From: Nocardia jejuensis NBRC 103114 | GTDB taxonomy: Bacteria; Actinomycetota; Actinomycetes; Mycobacteriales; Mycobacteriaceae | DNA: 64,000 nucleotides | Assembly: GCF_001613145.1 (NCBI RefSeq) | Contig: NZ_BDBU01000005.1 | Coordinates: forward strand, 124,001-188,000 | Direction of reading: 5' to 3' | Part shown: in pieces, positions 54,741 through 63,806 of the stretch | How positions within the stretch are numbered: position 1 is the stretch's first letter | How the letters are laid out: every line of letters begins with the position of its first letter | Position numbers and translations under genes: made by a program | The notes under the pieces: model-generated | Seen by the model: only the letters and a program-made list of their open reading frames with translations | Database searches by the model: none | What the model was told of the DNA's origin: nothing

Positions 54741-57209
54741 TCAGATCTTGTCCGCGCGCTCGTAGCTCAGCAGAACATCATGGGCCACTTCACCATCGGC
54801 GACGGTGATCCGGCTGAACGACGGCGGATACCCGCGCGCCATCACCGTGTAGCGCCCCTCCGCCAGATCCGGCACCAGATAGCGACCGGTGTCGTCGGTG
54901 TGGGTGACGGCGATCAGATCGCCCGATTCGTCCATGACGGTGATCTGGGCGTCGGGCACACTGCGTCCCGCATCGGTGGACGCGGATCCGGCCAGCACCG
55001 CGCGAGGGGCCAATTCGATGTCGTGGTGCAGCATTCCGTTGTCCGGCACGGTGAGCGTGGTGGCGACCGGACGCATGTGTTCCGCGACCGCGACCACGGT
55101 GTAGGTGCCCGCCAGCACGCCGTGGCAGGTGTACACGCCCTCGGCGGTGGTGACCGCCGAACCGACCACATCGCCGAACATGTCGGTGAGCGTGACCGTC
55201 GCGTCCATCAGCGGCGCACCGCGCACGGCGGACCGCACGATGCCCGAGACCTCGCCGGAACCCACCAGCGTGATGTCCAGAACGTGCGGCTTGTGGCTGA
55301 CCGTGATGGTGACCGCCGTGGGCTGATAGCCCGTCGCGGACACGATCAGCACGTAGCCACCGGCCCTGGGCACGCCGATCGCGTAGATGCCGTCGGCCTC
55401 GCCGATGGCACGCGAAACCTGGCGTCCCCGTTCGTCTATCAGGGTCAGGACCGCGTCCGCGATCCAGTGCCCGTCCTCGCGCAGCACGCTGCCCGAGACC
55501 GACAGGCCGGACGGCTTGACGATGCGCAGCTCCTCGACCGGCTTCGGGATGACCTCGGGCTCCGGTTCCGGTTCGAATACAGGTTCGGCCACCAGCTCCT
55601 CCAGGATCGGCATCGGAACATCTTGGAGTGGAATCTCTTTCATGAACACCAGCACGAGCGCCGCCGCCGCGGCCACCGCGGCCGCCACGAAGAACACCCC
55701 GCTCATGGCGTCGGTGAATCCGGTCAGGATCGGAATCCGCAGTTCGTCGGGCAGTGCCGCGATACCGCTGGTGTTCGTCTCGACCTGCGACATCTGACCG
55801 GCGTCGAAACCCGGCGGCAACTGTCCGCCGAAGGCCGACATGATCTTGTCCGGCAACAGGTTGAACAGGATGGTCAGGAAGACAGCGACACCGAGCGTGC
55901 CGCCCATCTGCCGGAAGAAGGTCGCCGACGCGGTCGAGACGCCCATATCCGAACGCGGACAGGCAGTCTGGGCGGCGATGATCAGCGTCTGCATGCAGCC
56001 GCCGAGTCCGAATCCGATGATGCCGCAGTACAGCAGCGGCAGCCACAGCGGAGTGTCGTAGTGCACCAGCGCGAAAAGCACCGAGCCGGCCGCGATGATC
56101 AGCGAGCCCAGCACCGGCAGAAACTTGTAGCGTCCGGTGTATTTGGTGACCAGGCCCGCCAATTGCGCGCCGACCATGATGCCCATTACCAACGGCAGCA
56201 TGAAAAGACCCGCGCGCGTGGGTGAATAGCCGCGCACGACCTGGAAATACAAGGGCACCAGCACGATAGCGCCGAACATCGCGATTCCGACGATGAATCC
56301 GCCGAGAATGGCGATGCTGAAGGTGCCGCTCCCGAACAGCCGCAGGGGAATCAGCGCGGCGTCCTTCATGAGGAATTCCACGACCAGGAACAGCAGCAGT
56401 CCGGCCGCGGCGATGCCGTAGCAGAGCAGCGCGCGATGCGATTGCCAGCCCCACTCGCGGCCCTGCTGCGCGATGATGAGCAGCGGCACCGTGCCGGCGG
56501 TGAGCATGAGCGCGCCGAGCCAGTCGGTGCGCTGGGCCCGGCGCTCGAACGGCACGTTCAGCACCCTGGCGACCACGATCATGGCCAGTACGCCGATGGG
56601 CATGTTCACCAGGAACACCCAGCGCCAGCCCTCCAGGCCCAGGAGGTGATCCGCGTCCGAGAGCCAGCCGCCCAGCACCGGGCCCAGCACGGTGGCGATA
56701 CCGAACACCATCATGAAATAGCCCTGGTAGCGGACCCTTTCACGGGGCGGGACGATATCTCCGATGATGGTGAAGGCCAGCGACATCAGCCCACCCGCGC
56801 CGAGCCCCTGCACCGCGCGGAAGCCCGCGAGCTGGTACATCGAGGTGGCGAAGGTACATGCCACCGAGCCGAGCACGAAGACTCCGATGGCGATGAGGTA
56901 GCAGGGTTTGCGACCGTAGATGTCGGCCAGCTTCCCGTACAGCGGGGTGCTGATGGTGGCGGTGATCAGGTATGCCGTAGTGGCCCATGCCTGTTGGTCG
57001 AAGCCGTGCAAGCTGTTGGCGATGCGCACGATCGCCACGCTGACGATGTTCTGATCGAGCGCGGCCAGGAATACGCCCAGGAGCAATCCGGACAGAATGG
57101 TCAGAATCTGCCGATGGGACATTTCGGGTTCCGCGACCGGAATATCTACGGGCACGCTGGGTTCCACGCGCACGGGTCTTGCTCGGGCATCAACGGTGGC
57201 GTTCGTCAT
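54741..57209 (-). CDS. MFS drug exporter (DHA2) with C-terminal carboxypeptidase-regulatory-like repeats
   Basis: The 822-aa protein has residues 30-530 as a 14-helix DHA2/EmrB-QacA exporter (ALDQNIVSVAIVRIANSL, LYGKLADIYGRKPCYLIAIG, GPVLGGWL motif C). After an acidic linker (EPVFEPEPEPEVIPKPVEEL) come three beta-sandwich units of about 80 residues: VSGSVLREDGHWIADAVLTL, VSGIVRSAVRGAPLMDATVT and LAGSASTDAGRSVPDAQITV. Each ends in a GxYxxxxLxxGxYxxxxxA-like strand, the CarboxypepD_reg/CnaB pattern. The soluble tail is unusual for an exporter; it may bind envelope polymer or a partner. Confidence 0.9.
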   Translation of the reverse strand: MTNATVDARARPVRVEPSVPVDIPVAEPEMSHRQILTILSGLLLGVFLAALDQNIVSVAIVRIANSLHGFDQQAWATTAYLITATISTPLYGKLADIYGRKPCYLIAIGVFVLGSVACTFATSMYQLAGFRAVQGLGAGGLMSLAFTIIGDIVPPRERVRYQGYFMMVFGIATVLGPVLGGWLSDADHLLGLEGWRWVFLVNMPIGVLAMIVVARVLNVPFERRAQRTDWLGALMLTAGTVPLLIIAQQGREWGWQSHRALLCYGIAAAGLLLFLVVEFLMKDAALIPLRLFGSGTFSIAILGGFIVGIAMFGAIVLVPLYFQVVRGYSPTRAGLFMLPLVMGIMVGAQLAGLVTKYTGRYKFLPVLGSLIIAAGSVLFALVHYDTPLWLPLLYCGIIGFGLGGCMQTLIIAAQTACPRSDMGVSTASATFFRQMGGTLGVAVFLTILFNLLPDKIMSAFGGQLPPGFDAGQMSQVETNTSGIAALPDELRIPILTGFTDAMSGVFFVAAAVAAAAALVLVFMKEIPLQDVPMPILEELVAEPVFEPEPEPEVIPKPVEELRIVKPSGLSVSGSVLREDGHWIADAVLTLIDERGRQVSRAIGEADGIYAIGVPRAGGYVLIVSATGYQPTAVTITVSHKPHVLDITLVGSGEVSGIVRSAVRGAPLMDATVTLTDMFGDVVGSAVTTAEGVYTCHGVLAGTYTVVAVAEHMRPVATTLTVPDNGMLHHDIELAPRAVLAGSASTDAGRSVPDAQITVMDESGDLIAVTHTDDTGRYLVPDLAEGRYTVMARGYPPSFSRITVADGEVAHDVLLSYERADKI

Positions 57210-57328
57210 ATTTGCGACCCTTGTCGGTTTTCGGCTGTCCGTTTTGTGCGGTACTACTCGAAAAGACCTCGCGTTGAAGCAATTCGGGCAGCTTACAGTG
57301 CCGTTGACCTGGGCCGTAAAACGGGAGG

Positions 57329-57994
57329 CTAAGCCTCCATTTGCGCGTAGAGCGGAATTCCGCTGTGGAAGAAGCGGATCAGCTGACCGATGCGCACCGA
57401 GTGATCGGCGCAGTGGCCGTAGTGGTGCGCGAGCATGGCGATATCGATGGCCATGGCGGACCCGTGCGCCCAGCCCGGATCGGCGGCCTTGTCGACCACC
57501 TGCGCCCGGAGCCGATCCATGGCGTCGTCACGCGTGATGAGCGTCTGATCGCGGGGCGGGTTCTGCGCGGCGATCACGCCGACCACACTCGCCACCAGAT
57601 CGGCGGCAGCATCGGCGATCTCGGTCAGCACCGCCGTGATCGGTTGCGGGGCGACCGATTTCGGATACCGCCGCACCACCACCTCCGCGACCCGGCTCAG
57701 CGCGGTGCCGATGCCGAGCAGATCGTCCGCGATCTGCATCGCGGTGACCACGTGCCGCAGGTCGCGCGCCACGGGGGCCTCCAGGGCCAGCAGGATGACC
57801 GAGCGGTCCTCGCACTTGGCGTGCTTGACCTGTACCTGCTCCTCGAGCGCGAAAACCTCGTAGGCAGCGGTGAGATCGCTGCCGGACAAGGCCACCGAGG
57901 CCCGCTCGGCTGCCTCTTGGGTCAGCCGTGCCATATGTGCGAGCTCATGGGTCAATGCCATGAGCTCGGTCGAGAATTTGGTCCGCACCCGCAT
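57329..57994 (-). CDS. PhoU-like phosphate signalling protein
   Basis: The 221-aa protein is made of two three-helix PhoU repeats: TKFSTELMALTHELAHMARL, EDRSVILLALEAPVARDLRH and ADDLLGIGTALSRVAE. ATG 57994 is preferred over 58015 because MRVRTKFSTEL matches the family start. PhoU proteins restrain phosphate uptake and the PhoR kinase. No pst genes are adjacent. Confidence 0.85.
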   Translation of the reverse strand: MRVRTKFSTELMALTHELAHMARLTQEAAERASVALSGSDLTAAYEVFALEEQVQVKHAKCEDRSVILLALEAPVARDLRHVVTAMQIADDLLGIGTALSRVAEVVVRRYPKSVAPQPITAVLTEIADAAADLVASVVGVIAAQNPPRDQTLITRDDAMDRLRAQVVDKAADPGWAHGSAMAIDIAMLAHHYGHCADHSVRIGQLIRFFHSGIPLYAQMEA

Positions 57995-58144
57995 AGTCTG
58001 TCCGGCGACAAGCACCCCTGCACACTATCGCGGCAAAACCTTTCCCTCCGAATGCCTCTCGGTCTCGATTCGTCTCAATAAAACCGACCGTCCAGATTTC
58101 GAAGTGTGAACCCCGGGTGCGTCGCGCCGGAATTCGCCCGGCGC

Positions 58145-59368
58145 ATGCACGAGACTGTGGCGGTGACCGACCGAACTTCGGAGCCGGGCGAGACCGAGGA
58201 GAGCGACGCCGGCTCGGACGCAGACCACACGGTGTCGTTGACCGACGTGCCCCCGGACGGGCGGATGCCGGCCTGGCTGCCCCGGGCCATGGTCCTGGCA
58301 TTGGCCCTGCTCGGACTGTTCGAGCTGGTCAACTGGGCCGCGCACCAACTGATCGGCATCGCCGTCATGCTGACCGTTGCCTTCTTCATCTCGCTGGCGA
58401 TGGAGCCCGCGGTGGACGGCCTCGCGGCGCGCGGCGTGCCGAGGGGGCTCGGTACCGGGATCGTATTCGTCGTCGTGTTCGCCTGCGCCGCCGGATTCGT
58501 CGCGACCCTCGGCGTACTTCTGGTCGAGACGGTGGGCCACATTCTCGACGAATTGCCCGGATTGCTCGATCGATCGATCGATTGGGTGAACCACACATTT
58601 CATCAGGACTTCACCGTGCATCAACTCAGAGACCGGCTCTTCAAGGACTCCGATGTCATCAGCGGTTACGCCGAACGGGCCGCGAACAATGTCTGGGGTC
58701 TGTCGAGCACGGTGCTGGGCGGGCTTGCCCGATTTCTCACGATCGCATTGTTCAGCGTCTACCTGACCGCGGACGGGCCGAAACTGCGGCGCGCGGTGTG
58801 CTCGCTGCTGCCGCCGCCGAAACAGAGTGCGGTACTGCATGCCTGGGACCTCGCCATCGACAAGACCGGCGGCTATCTGTACTCGCGGGCGCTGCTCGCG
58901 GTCATCTCGGCTATCGCGCACTGGGCGTTCCTTGCCCTGCTCGGTCTGCCGAACTCCCTGGCCCTGGGCATCTGGTTCGGCGTGGTCGCGTCCTTCGTGC
59001 CCACCATCGGCACCTACATCGCCGGAATCCTGCCGATTCTGGTGGCGCTGACGATCCGGCCGATCGACGCGGTGTGGATCGTGATCTTCGTCGTGGTCTA
59101 CCAGTGGATTCAGGACTACGTGCTGCAACCGCGCATCACCGCGCGCACGGTGGACGTGAATCCCGCTGTCGCCCTGCTGTCCGTCATCGTCGGTGCGGCG
59201 CTGCTCGGCGCGGTCGGGGCGCTGCTGGCGATTCCCGCGACGGCGACCCTGCAGGCGTTCTTCAGTGAATACGTCAAGCGCTACGAGGTCGCGGCGGACC
59301 CGCGCCTGGAACGCCGATCGCGAATCCCCAAGGGCGGCAGATCGAATCGTGCGGCAACGACGAAATAA
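58145..59368 (+). CDS. AI-2E family transporter
   Basis: The 407-aa membrane protein has about eight helices. It shows VAFFISLAMEPAVDGLAARG, FVPTIGTYIAGILPILVALT and VYQWIQDYVLQPRITARTVD, hallmarks of the AI-2E (TqsA/PerM) family. The polar acidic N-terminus is cytoplasmic. ATG 58145 is used. The transported molecule in actinobacteria is unknown. Confidence 0.9.
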   Translation: MHETVAVTDRTSEPGETEESDAGSDADHTVSLTDVPPDGRMPAWLPRAMVLALALLGLFELVNWAAHQLIGIAVMLTVAFFISLAMEPAVDGLAARGVPRGLGTGIVFVVVFACAAGFVATLGVLLVETVGHILDELPGLLDRSIDWVNHTFHQDFTVHQLRDRLFKDSDVISGYAERAANNVWGLSSTVLGGLARFLTIALFSVYLTADGPKLRRAVCSLLPPPKQSAVLHAWDLAIDKTGGYLYSRALLAVISAIAHWAFLALLGLPNSLALGIWFGVVASFVPTIGTYIAGILPILVALTIRPIDAVWIVIFVVVYQWIQDYVLQPRITARTVDVNPAVALLSVIVGAALLGAVGALLAIPATATLQAFFSEYVKRYEVAADPRLERRSRIPKGGRSNRAATTK

Positions 59369-59399
59369 GTTGATGCCGAGCCGCATTCCGGCCCCTCCG

Positions 59400-59424
59400 G
59401 CCCGCCGTGCGCGGCACGGCGGGC
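59400..59424. terminator. Terminator between AI-2E and RidA genes
   Basis: gcccgccgtgc-gcg-gcacggcgggc has perfect 11-base arms 31 bases after the AI-2E stop, between convergent genes. Confidence 0.85.
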
Positions 59425-59459
59425 GAGAGAGCGGCTGTCACTCGGGCGCGTCGAGCGGA

Positions 59460-59855
59460 TCAGTCTCGAACCGCGATCGCGTCGACTTCGAACAGCATCG
59501 ACGGCAGCGCCAATGCGGCTACGCCGGTGAGGGTCTGGGTCGGCGGGCGCTCGCCCCAGATCTCGGCGATCTTCTTGCCGATCACCTCGAGCTTGCTCGG
59601 ATCATGGCCGACTATGAAGGTGCGCAGCTGGGCCACCTGCGCGTAGTCGACCCCGGCGGAGCGCAGTGCGATGCCGAGGTTGGCGAAGGCGCGGTCCACC
59701 TGGACGGCGAAATCATCACTGGTGGTGTGGCCCTCGCCGTCGGAGTCGTACTGCCCCGCGACGAGGATCAGTTCACCGGACACCCGGGCCACATGGCTGT
59801 AACCGAAACCGGTGGGGTCGTGCAGTTGCGCGGGGTTGCTGATCTCGATGGGCAT
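59460..59855 (-). CDS. RidA family protein
   Basis: The 131-aa YjgF/YER057c/UK114 fold protein has GFGYSHVARVSGELILVAGQ, a mid-sheet AFANLGIALRSAGVDYAQVA and the C-terminal RPPTQTLTGVAALALPSMLF. Family members deaminate reactive imines or enamines. The Arg that binds substrate carboxylate in RidA is replaced near the usual position, so activity may differ. ATG 59855 is used. Confidence 0.88.
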   Translation of the reverse strand: MPIEISNPAQLHDPTGFGYSHVARVSGELILVAGQYDSDGEGHTTSDDFAVQVDRAFANLGIALRSAGVDYAQVAQLRTFIVGHDPSKLEVIGKKIAEIWGERPPTQTLTGVAALALPSMLFEVDAIAVRD

Positions 59856-59956
59856 TGCTCGTCTCCTTGGTCGTCGACTGCTGTGTGCTGCAACCAAGGA
59901 AGGACGAGACAGCTATCCGGACTGTGACATGACACCGGTCACAGGCGTGCCGAGCG

Positions 59957-60313
59957 CTAGTCGAACCATTCCGGATCGCCCGCCGCGAGCAGCTCGTCGA
60001 GCGTCGAGCGGTTCTCGAAGGCCTCGCGCATGATCGAGCCCAGCCGGCGCAGGGCCTCGGCGTCCTCGCCGTACGCGACGAACATTCCCGCCTCGGGATC
60101 GAAACCGATCCGCGCGGCCGCCTCCGGAAGCCGCGACTCCACCGCGGTCCGGGCCACCCCGGCCCAGCCGTAGCCGTTGCCCTCGTAGCCGCGCTCGGCG
60201 AACGCCTCCTCGACCTCGACCATGTGGTTGTCGCTGAGCATCAGGCAATAGTTGCCAGGTTTGTGGTCGTACTCGAAGAACACCAGCGGGGCGAAAGTCT
60301 CACGATCGGTCAC
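59957..60313 (-). CDS. Imm51-like immunity family protein
   Basis: The 118-aa protein reads APLVFFEYDHKPGNYCLMLS, GNGYGWAGVA and GFDPEAGMFVAYGEDAEALR, the pattern of immunity protein 51. GTG 60313 gives the family length. No toxin gene is adjacent, so it may be an orphan protecting against toxins of neighbours, or may have been adopted for another role. Confidence 0.72.
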   Translation of the reverse strand: MTDRETFAPLVFFEYDHKPGNYCLMLSDNHMVEVEEAFAERGYEGNGYGWAGVARTAVESRLPEAAARIGFDPEAGMFVAYGEDAEALRRLGSIMREAFENRSTLDELLAAGDPEWFD

Positions 60314-60432
60314 GGGAGGGGACCCTATCGCTCCGGGGTGACAGATCGGCCGGCGAAGTTCCGCGGATCCGGACACGCCGAGCGGGTCGATCCGTACAGA
60401 ACGGGCAGGTGCGGCGAACTAGAGTCCGACAG

Positions 60433-61797
60433 ATGCCGACATCGGGTGTCAGAGCCGGAGTGGACAGCGCGCGGGCCTCGGCCGAGGCCGGGAAGGCCGC
60501 GCGAAAACTGGCTACCCGGTCCAGTCACGGGAAATGGGAGCCCGCCGCGGATCGGGTCGATCCGATCACCGTGCTCGAGCAGCAGGCGAGCACGCGGGTG
60601 CCGCAGCTGGTGGGCATTCGGTACGCGCGGATGGCGGCGGGGCGGTTCCCGTTCTACCGGGGAGCGCCCGCGATCATGGCAGGCGATCTCGCCGCCGTGC
60701 CGAACACCGGGCTCACCGTGCAGCTGTGCGGGGACGCGCATCTGTCCAACTTCGGGCTGTTCGCCTCGCCGGAGCGGTCACTCGTGTTCGACCTCAACGA
60801 CTTCGACGAAACCCTGCCCGGCCCGTTCGAATGGGATGTCAAGCGGCTGGCGGCCAGTGTCGCGGTCGCCGCGCGCGGCAACGGATTCAGCGACACCGAG
60901 GCCGGTGCGGCGGCGGTGGCCGCCGCCGGGGCCTACCGGGAGACGATGAATCGGCTTGCGGCACTGGGTGAGACCGACGTCTGGTACGAGATGGTGGACG
61001 CGGCGAAAGTCTCCGAACTGCTGGGACCGGCCGAGCGCAAGCGCACCGAGAAGGCCATCAGCAAGGCCATGAACCGCACCAGCCTACAGGCTCTGGACAA
61101 GCTCACCGAGCCCGGAGCCGATGGTCTGCCGTGCATCAAGCACGACCCGCCGCTGGTGGTGCCGGTCACCGATATCGAACAGACGGCACTGGATTCGGTG
61201 CTCGCGGACTACCGCGACACCCTGCCCGAAGAACGGCGGGTGCTGCTGGACCGGTACGAGGTGCGCGACACCGCGATGAAGGTCGTGGGCGTCGGCAGCG
61301 TGGGAACGCGCTGCTTCATCGTGCTGCTCAGCGGCCGAACCACCGGCGATCCGCTGTTCCTGCAGGTGAAACAGGCGGAGGAGTCGGTGCTCGCGACACA
61401 CCTGCGCGCCAGCGATTTCCGTCATCAGGGCCACCGCGTGGTGCACGGTCAGCGTCTCACCCAGGCCGCCGGGGACATCTTCCTGGGCTGGGCCACCGGT
61501 CCCGAGGGTCTGTTCTACTACTTTCGGCAATTGCGAGACATGAAGGGCTCGGCCACCGTCGACGCCATGAACCCCACCGAACTGACCACCTACGCCACCC
61601 TGTGCGGCCACACCCTCGCCCGGGGCCACGCCCGCTCCGGTGATCGCGGCGCCATCTCCGCCTACCTCGGCGGCAGCGACCTTTTCGACCGGGCCATCGG
61701 CGAATTCGCTCTCGCGTACGCCGATCAAACCATCGCGGACCACGAAAAGCTGCTCGCCGCAATCGATTCCGGACGGGTCGTCGCCACGCAGGAGTAG
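60433..61797 (+). CDS. DUF2252 family protein
   Basis: The 454-aa cytoplasmic protein has a kinase-like fold pattern: PFYRGAPAIMAGDLAAVPNT, CGDAHLSNFGLFASPERSLV and DLNDFDETLPGPFEWDVKRL, all hallmarks of DUF2252. The HxD/DxN-like residues suggest an atypical phosphotransferase, but no substrate is known. ATG 60433 is used. Its own terminator follows. Confidence 0.9.
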   Translation: MPTSGVRAGVDSARASAEAGKAARKLATRSSHGKWEPAADRVDPITVLEQQASTRVPQLVGIRYARMAAGRFPFYRGAPAIMAGDLAAVPNTGLTVQLCGDAHLSNFGLFASPERSLVFDLNDFDETLPGPFEWDVKRLAASVAVAARGNGFSDTEAGAAAVAAAGAYRETMNRLAALGETDVWYEMVDAAKVSELLGPAERKRTEKAISKAMNRTSLQALDKLTEPGADGLPCIKHDPPLVVPVTDIEQTALDSVLADYRDTLPEERRVLLDRYEVRDTAMKVVGVGSVGTRCFIVLLSGRTTGDPLFLQVKQAEESVLATHLRASDFRHQGHRVVHGQRLTQAAGDIFLGWATGPEGLFYYFRQLRDMKGSATVDAMNPTELTTYATLCGHTLARGHARSGDRGAISAYLGGSDLFDRAIGEFALAYADQTIADHEKLLAAIDSGRVVATQE

Positions 61798-61817
61798 GGA
61801 GACCCGGACAGCGAAGC

Positions 61818-61844
61818 GGCCCGGAACCCCAACAGTTCCGGGCC
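61818..61844 (+). terminator. Terminator after the DUF2252 gene
   Basis: ggcccggaac-cccaaca-gttccgggcc forms a perfect 10-base stem between convergent genes. Confidence 0.88.
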
Positions 61845-61866
61845 ACTTCCCTCTCCCGCGCACGCC

Positions 61867-62655
61867 CTAGAGGCGGGGCGCGGGTGCTGCGGGGCCGGGT
61901 GCGGCATCCACCACCAAGGCCGTCGTATTGTCCCTGCCGCCACCGTCGAGGGCGGCGTCCACCAGCGCGGTCGCGGCGTCGCTCGCCGTAATCCCGGCGG
62001 CGAGAATCGCTTTCACCTCGCCCAGGTCGAGCCGCTTGCCGACGCCGTCGGTGCACAGCAGCAGCCTGCCCGCGCTGGAACCGGTCGAGGCCTGCCCGAT
62101 CTCACCGGGTCGGGTGGTGCGCGCGGAGGTGGTCACCAGATGCCCCATCCCCGGCATCGGCTCCTGACCACGAGCCCGGAAGTACTCCGCGACAGTGTGA
62201 TCGGTGGTGATCTGGTGCAGTACGCGCCCGTTCCATCGGTACGCGCGGCAGTCGCCCACCCAGGCGATGTCGCAGGGACCGTCCGGCTGCCCGCTCGCCG
62301 GGAGCACCGCCACGACCAGCACGCTGTCGGCCGAGGAGTCCGGCAGTTGACGCAGCAGTTCCCTTTGCGCGGCGAGGATTCCGGCATACGCGCCCTCGGC
62401 CACCGCGACCCGAGCCGCCGTCCGGGCCACGATCCGCGCCGCCCGAGCCGCGCCGAGATGATCGCCCACCCCGTCCGCGACCACGAATACGCTGCGCCCC
62501 AGCCGCTCATCGGTGAGGGTCGCGACCGCGTCCGCGTTGAGCGTGCGGCTGCCCACCCGGCTCACCGCGGATCCCGCGACGGCACCGAGCCGTGGCGCGT
62601 CCCCGCTCGGCACGATGGGCACGGCGGATCCGATCTCGATGGCTGCGGTGTGCAT
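61867..62655 (-). CDS. PP2C-type serine/threonine phosphatase
   Basis: The 262-aa metal-dependent phosphatase carries the PP2C motifs NADAVATLTDERLGRSVFVV, then ADGVGDH, AWVGDCRAYRW, LLLCTDGVGK and GGGRDNTTALVVD, giving all conserved metal-binding Asp residues. It has no membrane segment, unlike PstP. It probably counteracts Ser/Thr protein kinases, but no kinase gene is in the window. Confidence 0.9.
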   Translation of the reverse strand: MHTAAIEIGSAVPIVPSGDAPRLGAVAGSAVSRVGSRTLNADAVATLTDERLGRSVFVVADGVGDHLGAARAARIVARTAARVAVAEGAYAGILAAQRELLRQLPDSSADSVLVVAVLPASGQPDGPCDIAWVGDCRAYRWNGRVLHQITTDHTVAEYFRARGQEPMPGMGHLVTTSARTTRPGEIGQASTGSSAGRLLLCTDGVGKRLDLGEVKAILAAGITASDAATALVDAALDGGGRDNTTALVVDAAPGPAAPAPRL

Positions 62656-62810
62656 TGGCCCGACCTCCTCGGACTAGCGCGACGAGTGCTGTCGAGCAGC
62701 ACTCCCCTATTCAACGATCAGAACCCGTGGGATGCTCCCGAATCTCCTGTGGAAATGCTGTGGACCTGCGACGATGAGGTCGCGATTCGATCACGGCGAG
62801 AGCACCCGAA

Positions 62811-63608
62811 TCACTCTGGTGACGAAGTGGGCGACTCCGGTGACGATGCGGTCCGAGCGACAACGAACACGCGGCGGAACGGCAGCCAGGTGGTGCCGTC
62901 GGTCTGGGCCGGGTAGGCCTCGCGCAGCAGCGGGGCCAATTGCGCCCGGAACTCCTGCCATTCGGCCTCGTCCAGGGCATCGCGCACGGGCGTGAGGGCG
63001 GTACCGCTGACCCATTCCAGGACCGGATCCGGGCCCTCGAGTCGCTGCAGATAGGTGCTCTCCCAGGCGTCCACCGTCGCGCCGGCGGCGGTCAGCACCC
63101 GGGCGTAGCCCTCCGGATCGAGCACCGCGCGCGGCTCCAGAAGCCCTGCCGGACCCAGCTTTTCGCGCCATTGCTCGGTGGCCGCGAGAGTGCGGATCGA
63201 AATGTGCGAGGGCGCATCGAAATTCCCGGGCACCTGAAAGGCCAGCCAGGCCCCGGCGGGCAGCTCCTGCGCCCACCGCAGCAGCAGTTCCTGATGGCCG
63301 GGCACCCACTGCAGCACGGCGTTGGACACCACGACATCGGTGTCCGCGCTCGGCCGCCAGGTCCGCACATCCCCCAGCGAGGCGGCGATGCCCCGGGAGC
63401 GCGCCGCCGCCACCATCTCCGGCGAGGAATCGGATGCCTCGAGCTCGGCCTCGGGCCAGCGCTCACCCAGCGTCACGGTCAGATTTCCCGGCCCGCAGCC
63501 CAGATCCACCACCCGCCGCGGTTTCTCGGCCCGCACCCGGTTCACCAGATCGAAGAACGGGCGAGCCCGATGATCATCGAACGCCAGGTACTGCTGCGGA
63601 TCCCACAT
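62811..63608 (-). CDS. tam: Trans-aconitate 2-methyltransferase
   Basis: This SAM-dependent methyltransferase (265 aa) detoxifies trans-aconitate. It starts MWDPQQYLAFDDHRARPFFD, the near-invariant Tam opening. The SAM loop is VVDLGCGPGNLTVTL, followed by SDSSPEMV, VVSNAVLQWVPGHQELL and ALTPVRDAL. ATG 63608 is chosen on this basis. It corresponds to M. tuberculosis Rv0294. Confidence 0.94.
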   Translation of the reverse strand: MWDPQQYLAFDDHRARPFFDLVNRVRAEKPRRVVDLGCGPGNLTVTLGERWPEAELEASDSSPEMVAAARSRGIAASLGDVRTWRPSADTDVVVSNAVLQWVPGHQELLLRWAQELPAGAWLAFQVPGNFDAPSHISIRTLAATEQWREKLGPAGLLEPRAVLDPEGYARVLTAAGATVDAWESTYLQRLEGPDPVLEWVSGTALTPVRDALDEAEWQEFRAQLAPLLREAYPAQTDGTTWLPFRRVFVVARTASSPESPTSSPE

Positions 63609-63743
63609 GCTGCGCCACCTTCCACCGGTCACTGCCGCTTCGGTCGATCGCAGCGTAACCCCGGGGTGTCCCGGTAAACCCGGACCGGACCCACGTCACA
63701 CGACCGATCCAACCGAGCGAACGGACTGTTGACCGAGTCATCG

Positions 63744-63767
63744 TGTCCCATTAACGTGTATGAGACA
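63744..63767. promoter_or_regulatory. Near-palindrome upstream of the last gene
   Basis: tgtcccat-taacgtgt-atgagaca has one mismatch between 8-base arms. A third gtcccat follows at 63772-63778. It lies 40-63 bases before the start of the partial gene and may be its operator. Confidence 0.42.
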
Positions 63768-63806
63768 TCACGTCCCATGAAAGTCGTGCAGGCAAGGACC
63801 AGGACC

